DNA from: Microbacterium sp. CH12i
GTDB taxonomy: Bacteria; Actinomycetota; Actinomycetes; Actinomycetales; Microbacteriaceae
Length of the DNA stretch: 64,000 nt
NCBI RefSeq assembly: GCF_000685355.1
Contig: NZ_JHET01000007.1
Location: 62,001 to 126,000, forward strand
Reading direction: 5' to 3'
The notes below the pieces were generated by a model, which was given only the letters and a program-made list of their open reading frames with translations, was not told the origin of the DNA and made no database searches. Position 1 is the stretch's first letter. Each line of letters begins with the position of its first letter. Positions 52,728 through 60,500 of the stretch are shown here, piece by piece. The translations under genes and the position numbers were made by a program.

Positions 52728-53756
52728 TCACGCTTCGTCCGCGGAAACTCGGATGAGAACCTTGCCGATCGTGCCCTGCTGCACGGCGTCGTGGGCGGCG
52801 GCGGTGTCCTCGAGCGGATACCACGTGAGCGGAAGCCCGGCCTCTGCACCGACGGGCAACGCGTTGTCCTTTAGCGCAGCCGTGATGTCCTCAGCTGCCG
52901 CAGCGAGCGCTTCGGTGCCGACGGTGTAAAGAAGAAGCCCCTGCCAGCGCGCATTCTTCGCGAAACTGGCGATGATGGGCACGGTGATCGTTTCACCCTT
53001 GTCATTCGCGTAGAACGCGATTGAGCCGTGATTGGCCAGCACTGCGACATCCAGAGCGGCGTTCATCGAGGGGGAGACCTCCACGATGTGGTCCACACCG
53101 CTGGGTGCGACCTCGAGGATGCGTTCCGCGAGTTGATCATCGGGATAACGGAACACGTGGTGGGCACCGGCCGCGCGAGCAAGAGCCTCCTTCGCGTCGC
53201 CGCTGACGGTGCTCAGAACCGTCGCACCAGCCCAGACCGCGAGTTGGATCCCCGCGTGACCGACTGCGCCAGCACCGCCCTGGACCAGGACTGTCCGGCC
53301 GGTGAGGCTGCCGGGCGAGAGACGCGATGGGCCGTACTCGTGGACGGTGAGGGCTCGATGAGCGGTCATCGCAGGCACGCCAAGACTCGCGGCGACATCG
53401 AAACCGATGTCCTCCGGAAGCCGAACGACGCGCGACGCTGGCACGACAGTGAATTCTTGGGCAGTGCCGGTAGGTCGTTCGTGTGCGGCGAGAAACAGCC
53501 ACACCCGATCTCCGACTCGCAGATCTTCTACGCCATCACCGACCGCGTCGACAATGCCGGCGCCATCCTGGTTGGGAACGACTTCGCTGAACGGCATCGG
53601 CATCCCCGACGAGGCGCGGGCCTTCCAATCAGTGGGATTCACTCCCGCCGCGACTATCCGCACACGCACTTCATGCGCGCCAGGTAGGCCCGCTTCCCTC
53701 TCCACCAACTCGAGGGTCGAAGAATTTCCCTTGCGTGTGTACGTCACTGCTCTCAT
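52728..53756 (-). CDS. NADPH:quinone reductase / zinc-type alcohol dehydrogenase superfamily
   Basis: 342 residues. GroES-like N-half (VRIVAAGVNPTDWKARASSG, PNQDGAGIVDAVGDGVEDLR) and Rossmann C-half with VLVQGGAGAVGHAGIQLAVW. No structural zinc Cys cluster, so QOR-like. Reduces quinones or enones with NADPH. Host gene; its stop abuts the tRNA remnant. Confidence 0.88.
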   Translation of the reverse strand: MRAVTYTRKGNSSTLELVEREAGLPGAHEVRVRIVAAGVNPTDWKARASSGMPMPFSEVVPNQDGAGIVDAVGDGVEDLRVGDRVWLFLAAHERPTGTAQEFTVVPASRVVRLPEDIGFDVAASLGVPAMTAHRALTVHEYGPSRLSPGSLTGRTVLVQGGAGAVGHAGIQLAVWAGATVLSTVSGDAKEALARAAGAHHVFRYPDDQLAERILEVAPSGVDHIVEVSPSMNAALDVAVLANHGSIAFYANDKGETITVPIIASFAKNARWQGLLLYTVGTEALAAAAEDITAALKDNALPVGAEAGLPLTWYPLEDTAAAHDAVQQGTIGKVLIRVSADEA

Positions 53757-53798
53757 ACGAGATGTAAGGAGTCAGCTCGGGTGGGTATTCCGCTTGAC

Positions 53799-54638
53799 TC
53801 AGGACTCTTCGTGCGTACGAGGATCTGCGTCGAAGAGTCGCCCGTTCGAACGACCAAGTGCCGTGATCGCGTCAACCTCTGCCGCATCGAGCACGACAGA
53901 AACAGCCGCGAGGTTGGCCTGCTGGTGCTCCAGCGACGACGCCTTCGGAATCGCGACGATTTCGCGTGCGACGTGCCATGCCAGCACAGTCTGCGCCGGA
54001 GAAATATCGTGAGCGGCGGCAACCTCGAGGATCACCTGCTCGTTCATCAGATCCTTTGCGCGTCCGATCGGACTCCATGCCTCGGTGATGATGCCGTGCT
54101 CGCGGTGATAGGCGATCTGCTCTTCCTGCGGAAAGTAGGGGTGCAGTTCGATCTGGTTGACGACCGGGCGTACGCCGGTTTCACGCTCGATGCGCTCCAG
54201 ATGCTCTGGCAGGAAGTTCGAGACACCGATCTGTCGTACGAGCCCGCGCTGCTGTGCGTCGACCAGAGCAGCCCACGCCTGTACATACTCGTCCTGGATT
54301 GGATTCGGCCAGTGGATCAGGTGCAGGTCGGTGACGTCGAGCCCGAGCCGGAATCGGCTCTCCTCGATGCTCGTGCGCGCCTTCTCGGACGGGTGATGGC
54401 GGCCGGGAAGCTTCGTCGTCACGACGACCTCGGTTCGATCGGTTTTGGCGTCCGCGACACCGCGTCCGACTGCGCCCTCGTTCTCGTAGTTGAAAGCGGA
54501 ATCGACCAGCCGGTAGCCGGCGTCGATGCCGGCAGCGATTGCCGCGGCGCCCGCCTCGCCGTTCAAGCGGTACGTGCCCAGCCCGATAGCCGGAAGTGTG
54601 AAGCCGTTGTGAGCGATGCGAGTCGGCAGTGCGGTCAT
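53799..54638 (-). CDS. Aldo/keto reductase
   Basis: 279 residues, AAAGGAG site before ATG 54638. Catalytic Asp-Tyr-Lys-His set is visible: LVDSAFNYENE (D, Y), VVVTTKLPGRHH (K), LHLIHWPNP (H). Signature GVSNFLPEHLERI and C-terminal IPKASSLEHQQANL for NADPH. TIM-barrel carbonyl reductase of the 2,5-diketogluconate-reductase type; substrate unknown. Follows the quinone reductase on the same strand but 40 bases away. Confidence 0.92.
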   Translation of the reverse strand: MTALPTRIAHNGFTLPAIGLGTYRLNGEAGAAAIAAGIDAGYRLVDSAFNYENEGAVGRGVADAKTDRTEVVVTTKLPGRHHPSEKARTSIEESRFRLGLDVTDLHLIHWPNPIQDEYVQAWAALVDAQQRGLVRQIGVSNFLPEHLERIERETGVRPVVNQIELHPYFPQEEQIAYHREHGIITEAWSPIGRAKDLMNEQVILEVAAAHDISPAQTVLAWHVAREIVAIPKASSLEHQQANLAAVSVVLDAAEVDAITALGRSNGRLFDADPRTHEES

Positions 54639-54689
54639 CGGGGTCTCCTTTGGGGGTCGGGCTTTCAGCCTAAGCGGCACAATGGATTC

Positions 54690-55064
54690 ATGCGCTGCCC
54701 CTGTACCTCTGGTGATACCTACGAGGCCTGCTGTGGTCCGCTTCTGGCGGGGGATGCTGCGGCGCCGACCGCTGAACGTCTCATGCGCTCGCGATTCACT
54801 GCGTTCGCCACGGGCGATGCCGCGTACCTTTTGCGTTCGTGGCATCCGTCGACCAGGCCGAATGAGCTTGAAGTTGATGCAGAGACGCGCTGGACGCGGC
54901 TCGACATCCTCGCCAAAGAGGCCGGCGGTCCGTTCGATACGGCAGGTGTCGTCACGTTCGAAGCGTTCTATCGCGAAGACGGGGTGCGCGCCTCGATGAA
55001 GGAACGCAGCCGCTTCGTGCGAGAAGACCGGACCTGGTTGTACGTGGATGGCACGCCCGGCTGA
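54690..55064 (+). CDS. YchJ / UPF0225 family protein
   Basis: 124 residues. N-terminal Cys motif CPCTSGDTYEACCGPLL (SEC-C-like zinc site) and the NTF2-like domain blocks TAERLMRSRFTAFATGDAAY, LLRSWHPSTRP and RSRFVREDRTWLYVDG. Family of unknown function, single domain here. Divergent from the aldo/keto reductase. Confidence 0.85.
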   Translation: MRCPCTSGDTYEACCGPLLAGDAAAPTAERLMRSRFTAFATGDAAYLLRSWHPSTRPNELEVDAETRWTRLDILAKEAGGPFDTAGVVTFEAFYREDGVRASMKERSRFVREDRTWLYVDGTPG

Positions 55065-55109
55065 CTCATCTGCTGAGCGGATGTCGGTTGCCGCAGGTAG
55101 ATTGGACAC

Positions 55110-55841
55110 GTGAAAGCCAGCCCCGAGCACCAGCGCATCCTTCTTGACGTCGCCGAGCTGGATCGACGTATCCAACAGGCCGAGCGTGCACGCACGACTC
55201 CGGCCCAGGGTCCGCGCATCAATGAGCTCGTGAAAGAGCGCCAAGAGCAACTTCGTGAACTCACGGCATTGACCGGTGCGCGTGATGATGCCCGCACCGA
55301 GCTGCGCCGAATCGAATCCGATGTGAAGGTCGTCGAACAGCGGCGCACACGCGACACCGACCGGCTTGCGGCGTCTACGAATGCCAAGGATGCACAGGCT
55401 TTCGAGCACGAGCTGGCGAGTCTTGCCAAGCGTGTCAGCGACCTTGAAGATATCGAGCTTGAAGTGATGTCGCGCGTAGAAGCGGCTGATGCTGCTGTTG
55501 CCACGCAGCAGGCGCTCATCGACGTGACGACAGCCGAGGGATCAGAGCTCACCGCGCAGGCTAAGGCCGCCGTCGCGACAGCGACGGCGGAAGGCGAGCA
55601 ACTCAACCGTGATCGTGCGGCAATTACCGCCGACGTCCCCGCTGAGCTGCTGGCTGACTACACCCGACGCGCATCCCGCGGCATTGCTGTCGGTCTGCTG
55701 AGTCGCGGCACTTGTGAGGGTTGCCGCATGATGCTTTCCGGCACTGACCTGAACAAGATTCGCCAGGCAGCTCCCGACGAGGTCCTGACCTGCCCCGAGT
55801 GCGGCGCCATCCTCGTGCGCACAGACGAATCCGGCCTGTGA
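55110..55841 (+). CDS. Coiled-coil zinc-ribbon protein (CT398-like)
   Basis: 243 residues, GTG start. Residues about 5-170 form a long antiparallel coiled coil (LDVAELDRRIQQAERARTTP ... DLEDIELEVMSRVEAADAAV). Residues about 195-240 are a C4 zinc ribbon (GTCEGCRMMLSG, then CPECGAIL). Family related to Chlamydia CT398 and flagella/secretion-linked FlgZ-type proteins; in actinobacteria its role is not settled. Its stop codon is the first unit of the following 15-bp repeat. Confidence 0.8.
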   Translation: MKASPEHQRILLDVAELDRRIQQAERARTTPAQGPRINELVKERQEQLRELTALTGARDDARTELRRIESDVKVVEQRRTRDTDRLAASTNAKDAQAFEHELASLAKRVSDLEDIELEVMSRVEAADAAVATQQALIDVTTAEGSELTAQAKAAVATATAEGEQLNRDRAAITADVPAELLADYTRRASRGIAVGLLSRGTCEGCRMMLSGTDLNKIRQAAPDEVLTCPECGAILVRTDESGL

Positions 55842-55917
55842 GCATCTGGCCTGTGAAAGTCGGGCTTGTGAAAGTCGGGCTTGTGAAAATCCGGCCGGTG
55901 AGAACTCGGCCTGTGAA
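55828..55917 (+). repeat. Six tandem 15-bp repeats built on a stop codon
   Basis: Units at 55828, 55843, 55858, 55873, 55888 and 55903, consensus AATCGGGCCTGTGAA. Units three and four are identical. Each keeps TGTGA/GGTGA in the same phase, so every copy repeats the Gly-Leu-stop end of the preceding gene and also offers GTG codons ahead of the polymerase start. Confidence 0.85.
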
Positions 55918-55920
55918 CGG

Positions 55921-57648
55921 ATGCCGAAGCCTCCCACGACGGTGACGTCGAAGGAAGCACCAGCGTCGGGTTCGAGAATCCTGCTGGCAGGCGCCGGAGC
56001 CGGCGACGTCATCGCGGTCGAACTTGGTGCCGACGACTCCGAACTCACCCGAACGACGCTGCGTAGCACGGAGTTCGGTGACTGGGTGCGCGAGGTCGAG
56101 GCGACCAGCTCGCCGCGGTGGGTCATTCGGAGCGCCCGAGAGATCTACCCGCGGCTGCTGGCCGCATCCGTCCCGCTCGTACGCACCCATGATCTGCTGC
56201 TTTGCCATGCGATCCTTCGTGACACGGATGCTGTTGCGCGACCGCTCGCACCCTCAGCTGACTGGCTTCCGCGCGCTCCAGACGTCGAGGTCGCGGTACC
56301 CGCACTGTTCGATGTCATCGATCACTCCTCAGTCGATCCCATCGCAGAGCTGCTCGAGCAATACCGCGAACAGCGCCGTGTTATCGCATCCGATAAGAAC
56401 GGACGCCTCGCGCTGCTGTGCGCAGCGGAGTCGGCTGGCGGCCTGATAGCCGAAGAGATGCGAGCGGCTGGACTGCCGTGGGATCCAACAGAGCACGACC
56501 GCATTCTGGTCGAGACGCTCGGTTCGCGTCCTGCTGGCGGTGGGATGCCGTCACAGATGGCGGAGTTCGCGGACGCCGTGAGATTCCACCTCGGCGATCC
56601 GCACCTGCATCTCGACAGCCACACGAAACTCCTGCGGGCGCTTCACCGGGTGGGCGTGAATGTCGAGTCGACCAGCCAGTGGGAACTCAGCGAGATCACG
56701 CATCCCGTCATCGCGCCGCTGCTCGGCTATAAGAAGCTCGCCCGTCTTCTGAGTGCCAACGGGTGGGCGTGGCTGACGGAGTGGGTGCACGACGGCCGTT
56801 TCCGCCCGATCTACATTCCGGGTGGCGTCGTCACCGGCCGCTGGGCGTCGGCGGGCGGGGGAGCGTTGCAGCTTCCTCGAATGTTGCGACCCGCCGTGCG
56901 CGCAGACCCGGGGTGGACGCTCGTCGTCGCAGACGTCGCGCAGCTCGAACCGCGCATGCTCGCTGCGATGGCAGAAGACAAAGCTATGGCTGAAGCCGCG
57001 CGAGGTCGTGACCTTTATGCCGGGGTCGTCGCCTCTGGCGCGGTCGCCACTCGTGAAGAAGCGAAGTACGCGGTGCTCGGTGCGATGTACGGCGCGACGA
57101 CCGGCGATAGCGGGCGTCTTGTTCCCCGGCTGCGCAAGGTCTATCCGCGTGCGATGCGCCTCGTCGATGAAGCCGCCCGCAAGGGTGAGGACGGCGGGGT
57201 CGTCTCGACGCGGCTCGGGCGATCCTCACCGTTGCCGGATACCGAGTGGCAAGAGCAACAGGCCGCGGCCGCAGGGGATGCCGCCGACCCCCTCGAGGTG
57301 AAGCGCGCACGCCAGCGTGCCCGTGAACGGGGCAGGTTCACCCGCAACTTCGTCGTGCAGGGCACCGCCGCGGAATGGTCGCTGATCTGGCTCGCAGAGA
57401 TCCGCTATCGACTGCGACAGCTTCCCGAGGCGGCAACGGCAGCCCCGGCATCCGGTCCTTTCGCGAACTCCGCACATCTTGCGTTCTTCCTGCACGACGA
57501 AGTGATTCTGCATGTTCCCGAAGAGCAGGCGGATGCCGCGGCATCCGCGGTGCGCGATGCGGCAGCCGTCGCAACTCGTCGACTGTTCGGTGCGTTCCCC
57601 ATCGATGTGCCGCTCGATCTGCGAATCATGCAGACCGCAGAGAAGTAG
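55921..57648 (+). CDS. Short family-A DNA polymerase (bifunctional exonuclease/polymerase type)
   Basis: 575 residues. N-terminal third is a degenerate 3'-5' exonuclease-like fold. Polymerase motifs: A, VVADVAQLEPRMLA; B, KYAVLGAMYGATTGD; C, LAFFLHDEVILH. No 5' nuclease domain. It is distinct from full-length PolA and common in actinobacteria; a repair role is inferred. ATG at 55921 directly after the 15-bp repeats; GTG codons in the repeats are possible alternative starts. Confidence 0.85.
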   Translation: MPKPPTTVTSKEAPASGSRILLAGAGAGDVIAVELGADDSELTRTTLRSTEFGDWVREVEATSSPRWVIRSAREIYPRLLAASVPLVRTHDLLLCHAILRDTDAVARPLAPSADWLPRAPDVEVAVPALFDVIDHSSVDPIAELLEQYREQRRVIASDKNGRLALLCAAESAGGLIAEEMRAAGLPWDPTEHDRILVETLGSRPAGGGMPSQMAEFADAVRFHLGDPHLHLDSHTKLLRALHRVGVNVESTSQWELSEITHPVIAPLLGYKKLARLLSANGWAWLTEWVHDGRFRPIYIPGGVVTGRWASAGGGALQLPRMLRPAVRADPGWTLVVADVAQLEPRMLAAMAEDKAMAEAARGRDLYAGVVASGAVATREEAKYAVLGAMYGATTGDSGRLVPRLRKVYPRAMRLVDEAARKGEDGGVVSTRLGRSSPLPDTEWQEQQAAAAGDAADPLEVKRARQRARERGRFTRNFVVQGTAAEWSLIWLAEIRYRLRQLPEAATAAPASGPFANSAHLAFFLHDEVILHVPEEQADAAASAVRDAAAVATRRLFGAFPIDVPLDLRIMQTAEK

Positions 57649-57656
57649 ACTGAGCG

Positions 57657-58045
57657 GGCGAATGGGTCGGCTGGACGGTCGCGTGGCGGGCAACCGCACC
57701 GAGGAACGTCCGGGCTCCACAGGGCAGGATGGTGGGTAACACCCACCCGGAGTAATCCGCGAGATAGTGCCACAGAGAGTAGACCGCCGCGTTCTCCGCT
57801 TGTCGGGGTGCGCGGTAAGGGTGAAAGGGTGGTGTAAGAGACCACCGGGGGTCATGGTGACATGACCCGCCAGGTAAACCTCGTCCGGAGCAAGGTCAGA
57901 CAGAGGGTGTTGACGCGGCTCGCTGAGTCCTCGGGTAGACCGCTGGAGCGGCACGGCAACGTGTCGCCGAGAGAGATGGCCGTCGAAGGGATACCTCGAG
58001 AGAGGCCCCGGAACAGAACCCGGCGTACAGGCCGGCCCATTCGCC
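57657..58045 (+). ncRNA. rnpB: RNase P RNA (bacterial class A)
   Basis: About 389 bases. Universally conserved pieces are present in order: GAGGAACGTCCGGGCTCCAC (57702-57721), CAGGGCAG and GGTAAC (P3/P4 region), CACAGAGAGTAGACCGCC, GGTAAGGGTGAAAGGGTGGT, AGGTAAACC, and the 3' ACAGAACCCGGCGTACAGGC. The ends GGCGAATGGGTCGG and CCGGCCCATTCGCC pair as helix P1. It is the catalytic RNA that matures tRNA 5' ends. Confidence 0.95.
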
Positions 58046-58068
58046 TTCCTGTACGCCGAGTGTTTTTT
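58021..58068 (+). terminator. rnpB terminator
   Basis: CGGCGTACAGG (58021-58031) pairs with CCTGTACGCCG (58048-58058), followed by AGTGTTTTTTG. The left arm is part of mature RNase P RNA, so the terminator hairpin competes with P1 folding until cleavage. Confidence 0.8.
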
Positions 58069-58079
58069 GTTCGTGTTGA

Positions 58080-58838
58080 TCAGTCGGCTGCGAGTGACGC
58101 GGCGCCGATGATGCCTGAAGAGTTGCGGTGAATCGCGGGGATGATTGGCGTGTTCAGCTCGAGCAACGGAATGAATTTCTCGGGATGCTTGGACACCCCA
58201 CCGCCGACCACGAAAAGGTCGGGGGTGAACAAGAACTCGACGTGCTTGTAGAAGACCTGCAAGCGTGCCGACCACTCTTCCCAGCTGAGGTTCTCACGCT
58301 CCATCGCTGAGTATGCGCACCACTTCTCGATGGAAGCATCCTCGACACTCGTGCCGTTGTAAAGCAGGTGACCAAGCTCTGTGTTCGGCAGCAGTACTCC
58401 GTCGAGGAGGAAAGCGGAGCCGATTCCCGTACCGAGCGTGGTCAGGATCGTGAGTCCGCCCATGTCGCGAGCAGCACCGTGTCGCACCTCGGCGACGCCA
58501 GCTGCATCAGCATCGTTTACGAAGGTGATGTCACGACCGAGGCCGTCTTCGAAGAACTTCTCCGCTTCGAACCCGACCCACTCCTTGGAGACGTTGGCCG
58601 CTGAAAGCGTCTTCCCGTTTTTCACGATTGCGGGGAAGGCCACTCCCAACGGCAGATCTGACTTGCTGACGTCGAGCGTCTCGAGCACTTCGGTGACTGC
58701 TTTGAGTACGTCCTTAGGCGACGCACCCTTGGGTGTGTCAACGCGGACTCGATCAGATTCGAGCTTCCCGCGCTTGAGGTCGACAATGCCTGCTTTGATT
58801 CCCGTGCCGCCGATGTCGACGCCGATCGCTTTTGCCAT
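58080..58838 (-). CDS. ppgK: ROK-family kinase, polyphosphate glucokinase type
   Basis: 252 residues. Phosphate-1 loop IGVDIGGTGIKAGIVDL, LGVAFPAIVKNGKT, VNDADAAGVAEVRHGAARD, TLGTGIGSAFLLDG and ELGHL match actinobacterial PpgK, which phosphorylates glucose with polyphosphate or ATP. The zinc motif of ROK repressors is absent, consistent with an enzyme. Convergent with rnpB. Confidence 0.88.
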   Translation of the reverse strand: MAKAIGVDIGGTGIKAGIVDLKRGKLESDRVRVDTPKGASPKDVLKAVTEVLETLDVSKSDLPLGVAFPAIVKNGKTLSAANVSKEWVGFEAEKFFEDGLGRDITFVNDADAAGVAEVRHGAARDMGGLTILTTLGTGIGSAFLLDGVLLPNTELGHLLYNGTSVEDASIEKWCAYSAMERENLSWEEWSARLQVFYKHVEFLFTPDLFVVGGGVSKHPEKFIPLLELNTPIIPAIHRNSSGIIGAASLAAD

Positions 58839-58905
58839 GGCAATAGCCTAGCGAGAGCGCGCGTCGACAGTAGGATCATGACAGACGCTTACGAAGGGAT
58901 TAACC

Positions 58906-59145
58906 ATGTCTCACGGTGAAGATTCATACATGTCCAACGGCGAGCGAAAGTATTGGTACAACTCCGCTTCCGGCGAAGTCGAGTACGGCTACATGTCGCC
59001 CGCTGTCGATCGCGTCGGGCCCTTCGACACGAAGGAGCAGGCGGCGAATGCGATGGAGACCATTCATGCACGCTCCCAAGCCTGGGCCGTAGAAGAAGCG
59101 ATCGACGAAGACTGGCGCAAGGCCAGCAACGTAGACGGGAAATAA
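58906..59145 (+). CDS. Small conserved actinobacterial protein (SPOR-like)
   Basis: 79 residues: KYWYNSASGEVEYGYMSPAV, DRVGPFDTKEQAANAMETIH. The tryptophan/tyrosine-rich front and GPFDTKEQA segment resemble SPOR-like small proteins conserved beside glnA in Microbacteriaceae. No catalytic residue. Eight bases upstream of glnA, so likely co-transcribed. Confidence 0.65.
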   Translation: MSHGEDSYMSNGERKYWYNSASGEVEYGYMSPAVDRVGPFDTKEQAANAMETIHARSQAWAVEEAIDEDWRKASNVDGK

Positions 59146-59153
59146 GCAGCCAG

Positions 59154-60497
59154 ATGGCCATGGACAAGCAGCGTGACTTCGTGTTGCGCACGATCGAAGA
59201 GCGCGGCGTAAAATTTGTGCGCCTGTGGTTCACTGACGTCATCGGCACGCTGAAGTCCGTGGCGATCGCACCCGCCGAGGTAGAAGGTGCGTTCGCGGAA
59301 GGGATCGGATTCGATGGCTCGGCCATCGAAGGACTGACGAGAACGTATGAGTCGGATCTGCTTGCGCAGCCCGATCCGACGACATTCCAGACGCTACCGT
59401 GGCGCGGCGAGATTGATCCGACCGCTCGCATGTTCTGCGACCTCACGACACCCGATGGTGAGCCGGCCGTCGCAGACCCTCGGCAGGTGCTCAAGCGCAC
59501 GCTCGCCAAAGCCGCCGACGCGGGATTTACGTTCTACACGCACCCCGAGATCGAGTTCTATCTGCTCAAGTCTTCGGTGATCGGGCCAGAGGGTCCGGTT
59601 CCGGTCGACTCGGCCGGTTACTTCGACAATGTGCCTGGGGGCACAGCACACGATTTCCGTCGCCGTTCGGTGCGGATGCTGGAAGACCTGGGCATCTCCG
59701 TCGAATACAGCCACCATGAGGGCGGCCCGGGACAGAACGAGATCGATCTGCGCTATGCGGATGCACTCACGACGGCCGATAACGTCATGACGTTCCGCAC
59801 GGTCATCAAAGAGGTGGCGATCGAACAGGGCGTCTACGCGACGTTCATGCCGAAGCCGATGAGTGATCAGCCCGGAAGCGGTATGCACACGCATATGTCG
59901 CTGTTCGAGGGTGACCAGAACGCGTTCTGGGAAGAGGGCGCGAAGTACCAGCTCTCTAAGACCGGACGTCATTTCATCGCCGGTCTCCTCAAGCACGCCA
60001 ACGAGATCGCTGCGGTCACGAACCAGTTTGTGAACTCGTACAAGCGTCTCTGGGGCGGCGACGAGGCGCCGAGTTTCGTTACCTGGGGGCACACCAACCG
60101 TTCCGCGTTGGTGCGAGTGCCGATGTACAAGCCGAACAAGAGCCAGTCCTCGCGCGTCGAGTACCGCGGTCTTGATTCCGCGGCGAACCCTTACCTCGCG
60201 TACGCGCTGTTGCTGGCGGCCGGTCTCAAGGGCATTGAGAACGAGTACGAGTTGCCTCCAGAAGCTGAGAACAACGTGTGGTCACTCAGCGACGCTGAGC
60301 GCCGTGCGCTCGGTTATGCCTCGTTGCCGTCGAGCCTCGAACACGCGCTGGGGTTCATGGAATCCTCCGAGCTCGTCGCCGAGACGCTGGGGGAGCAGGT
60401 GTTCAACTATGTGCTGCTCAATAAGCGCAAGGAGTGGGAGGCCTACCGTGGTCAGGTCACGCCGTTCGAGCTGAAGAGCAACCTCGAGCTCCTCTGA
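59154..60497 (+). CDS. glnA: Glutamine synthetase, type I-alpha-like (GlnA2)
   Basis: 447 residues. Makes glutamine from glutamate, ammonia and ATP. Signatures: FDGSAIEGLTRTYESDL, EIEFYLL, EGGPGQNEIDLRY, GSGMHTHMSLFEG and NRSALVRVP (substrate and metal sites). The adenylylation-site region reads ENEYELPPEAENNVW, not the NLYDLPPEE of adenylylated type I-beta enzymes, and length fits the shorter class. Adjacent glnE repeats the glnA2-glnE order known in Mycobacterium. ATG 59160 is an alternative start. Confidence 0.93.
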   Translation: MAMDKQRDFVLRTIEERGVKFVRLWFTDVIGTLKSVAIAPAEVEGAFAEGIGFDGSAIEGLTRTYESDLLAQPDPTTFQTLPWRGEIDPTARMFCDLTTPDGEPAVADPRQVLKRTLAKAADAGFTFYTHPEIEFYLLKSSVIGPEGPVPVDSAGYFDNVPGGTAHDFRRRSVRMLEDLGISVEYSHHEGGPGQNEIDLRYADALTTADNVMTFRTVIKEVAIEQGVYATFMPKPMSDQPGSGMHTHMSLFEGDQNAFWEEGAKYQLSKTGRHFIAGLLKHANEIAAVTNQFVNSYKRLWGGDEAPSFVTWGHTNRSALVRVPMYKPNKSQSSRVEYRGLDSAANPYLAYALLLAAGLKGIENEYELPPEAENNVWSLSDAERRALGYASLPSSLEHALGFMESSELVAETLGEQVFNYVLLNKRKEWEAYRGQVTPFELKSNLELL

Positions 60498-60500
60498 GCA

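Noticed and set aside
55658..55960. Leftward frame with repeated HKPDF/HRPDF units
   Set aside because: It is only the reverse reading of the 15-bp tandem repeat and overlaps two well-supported rightward genes.
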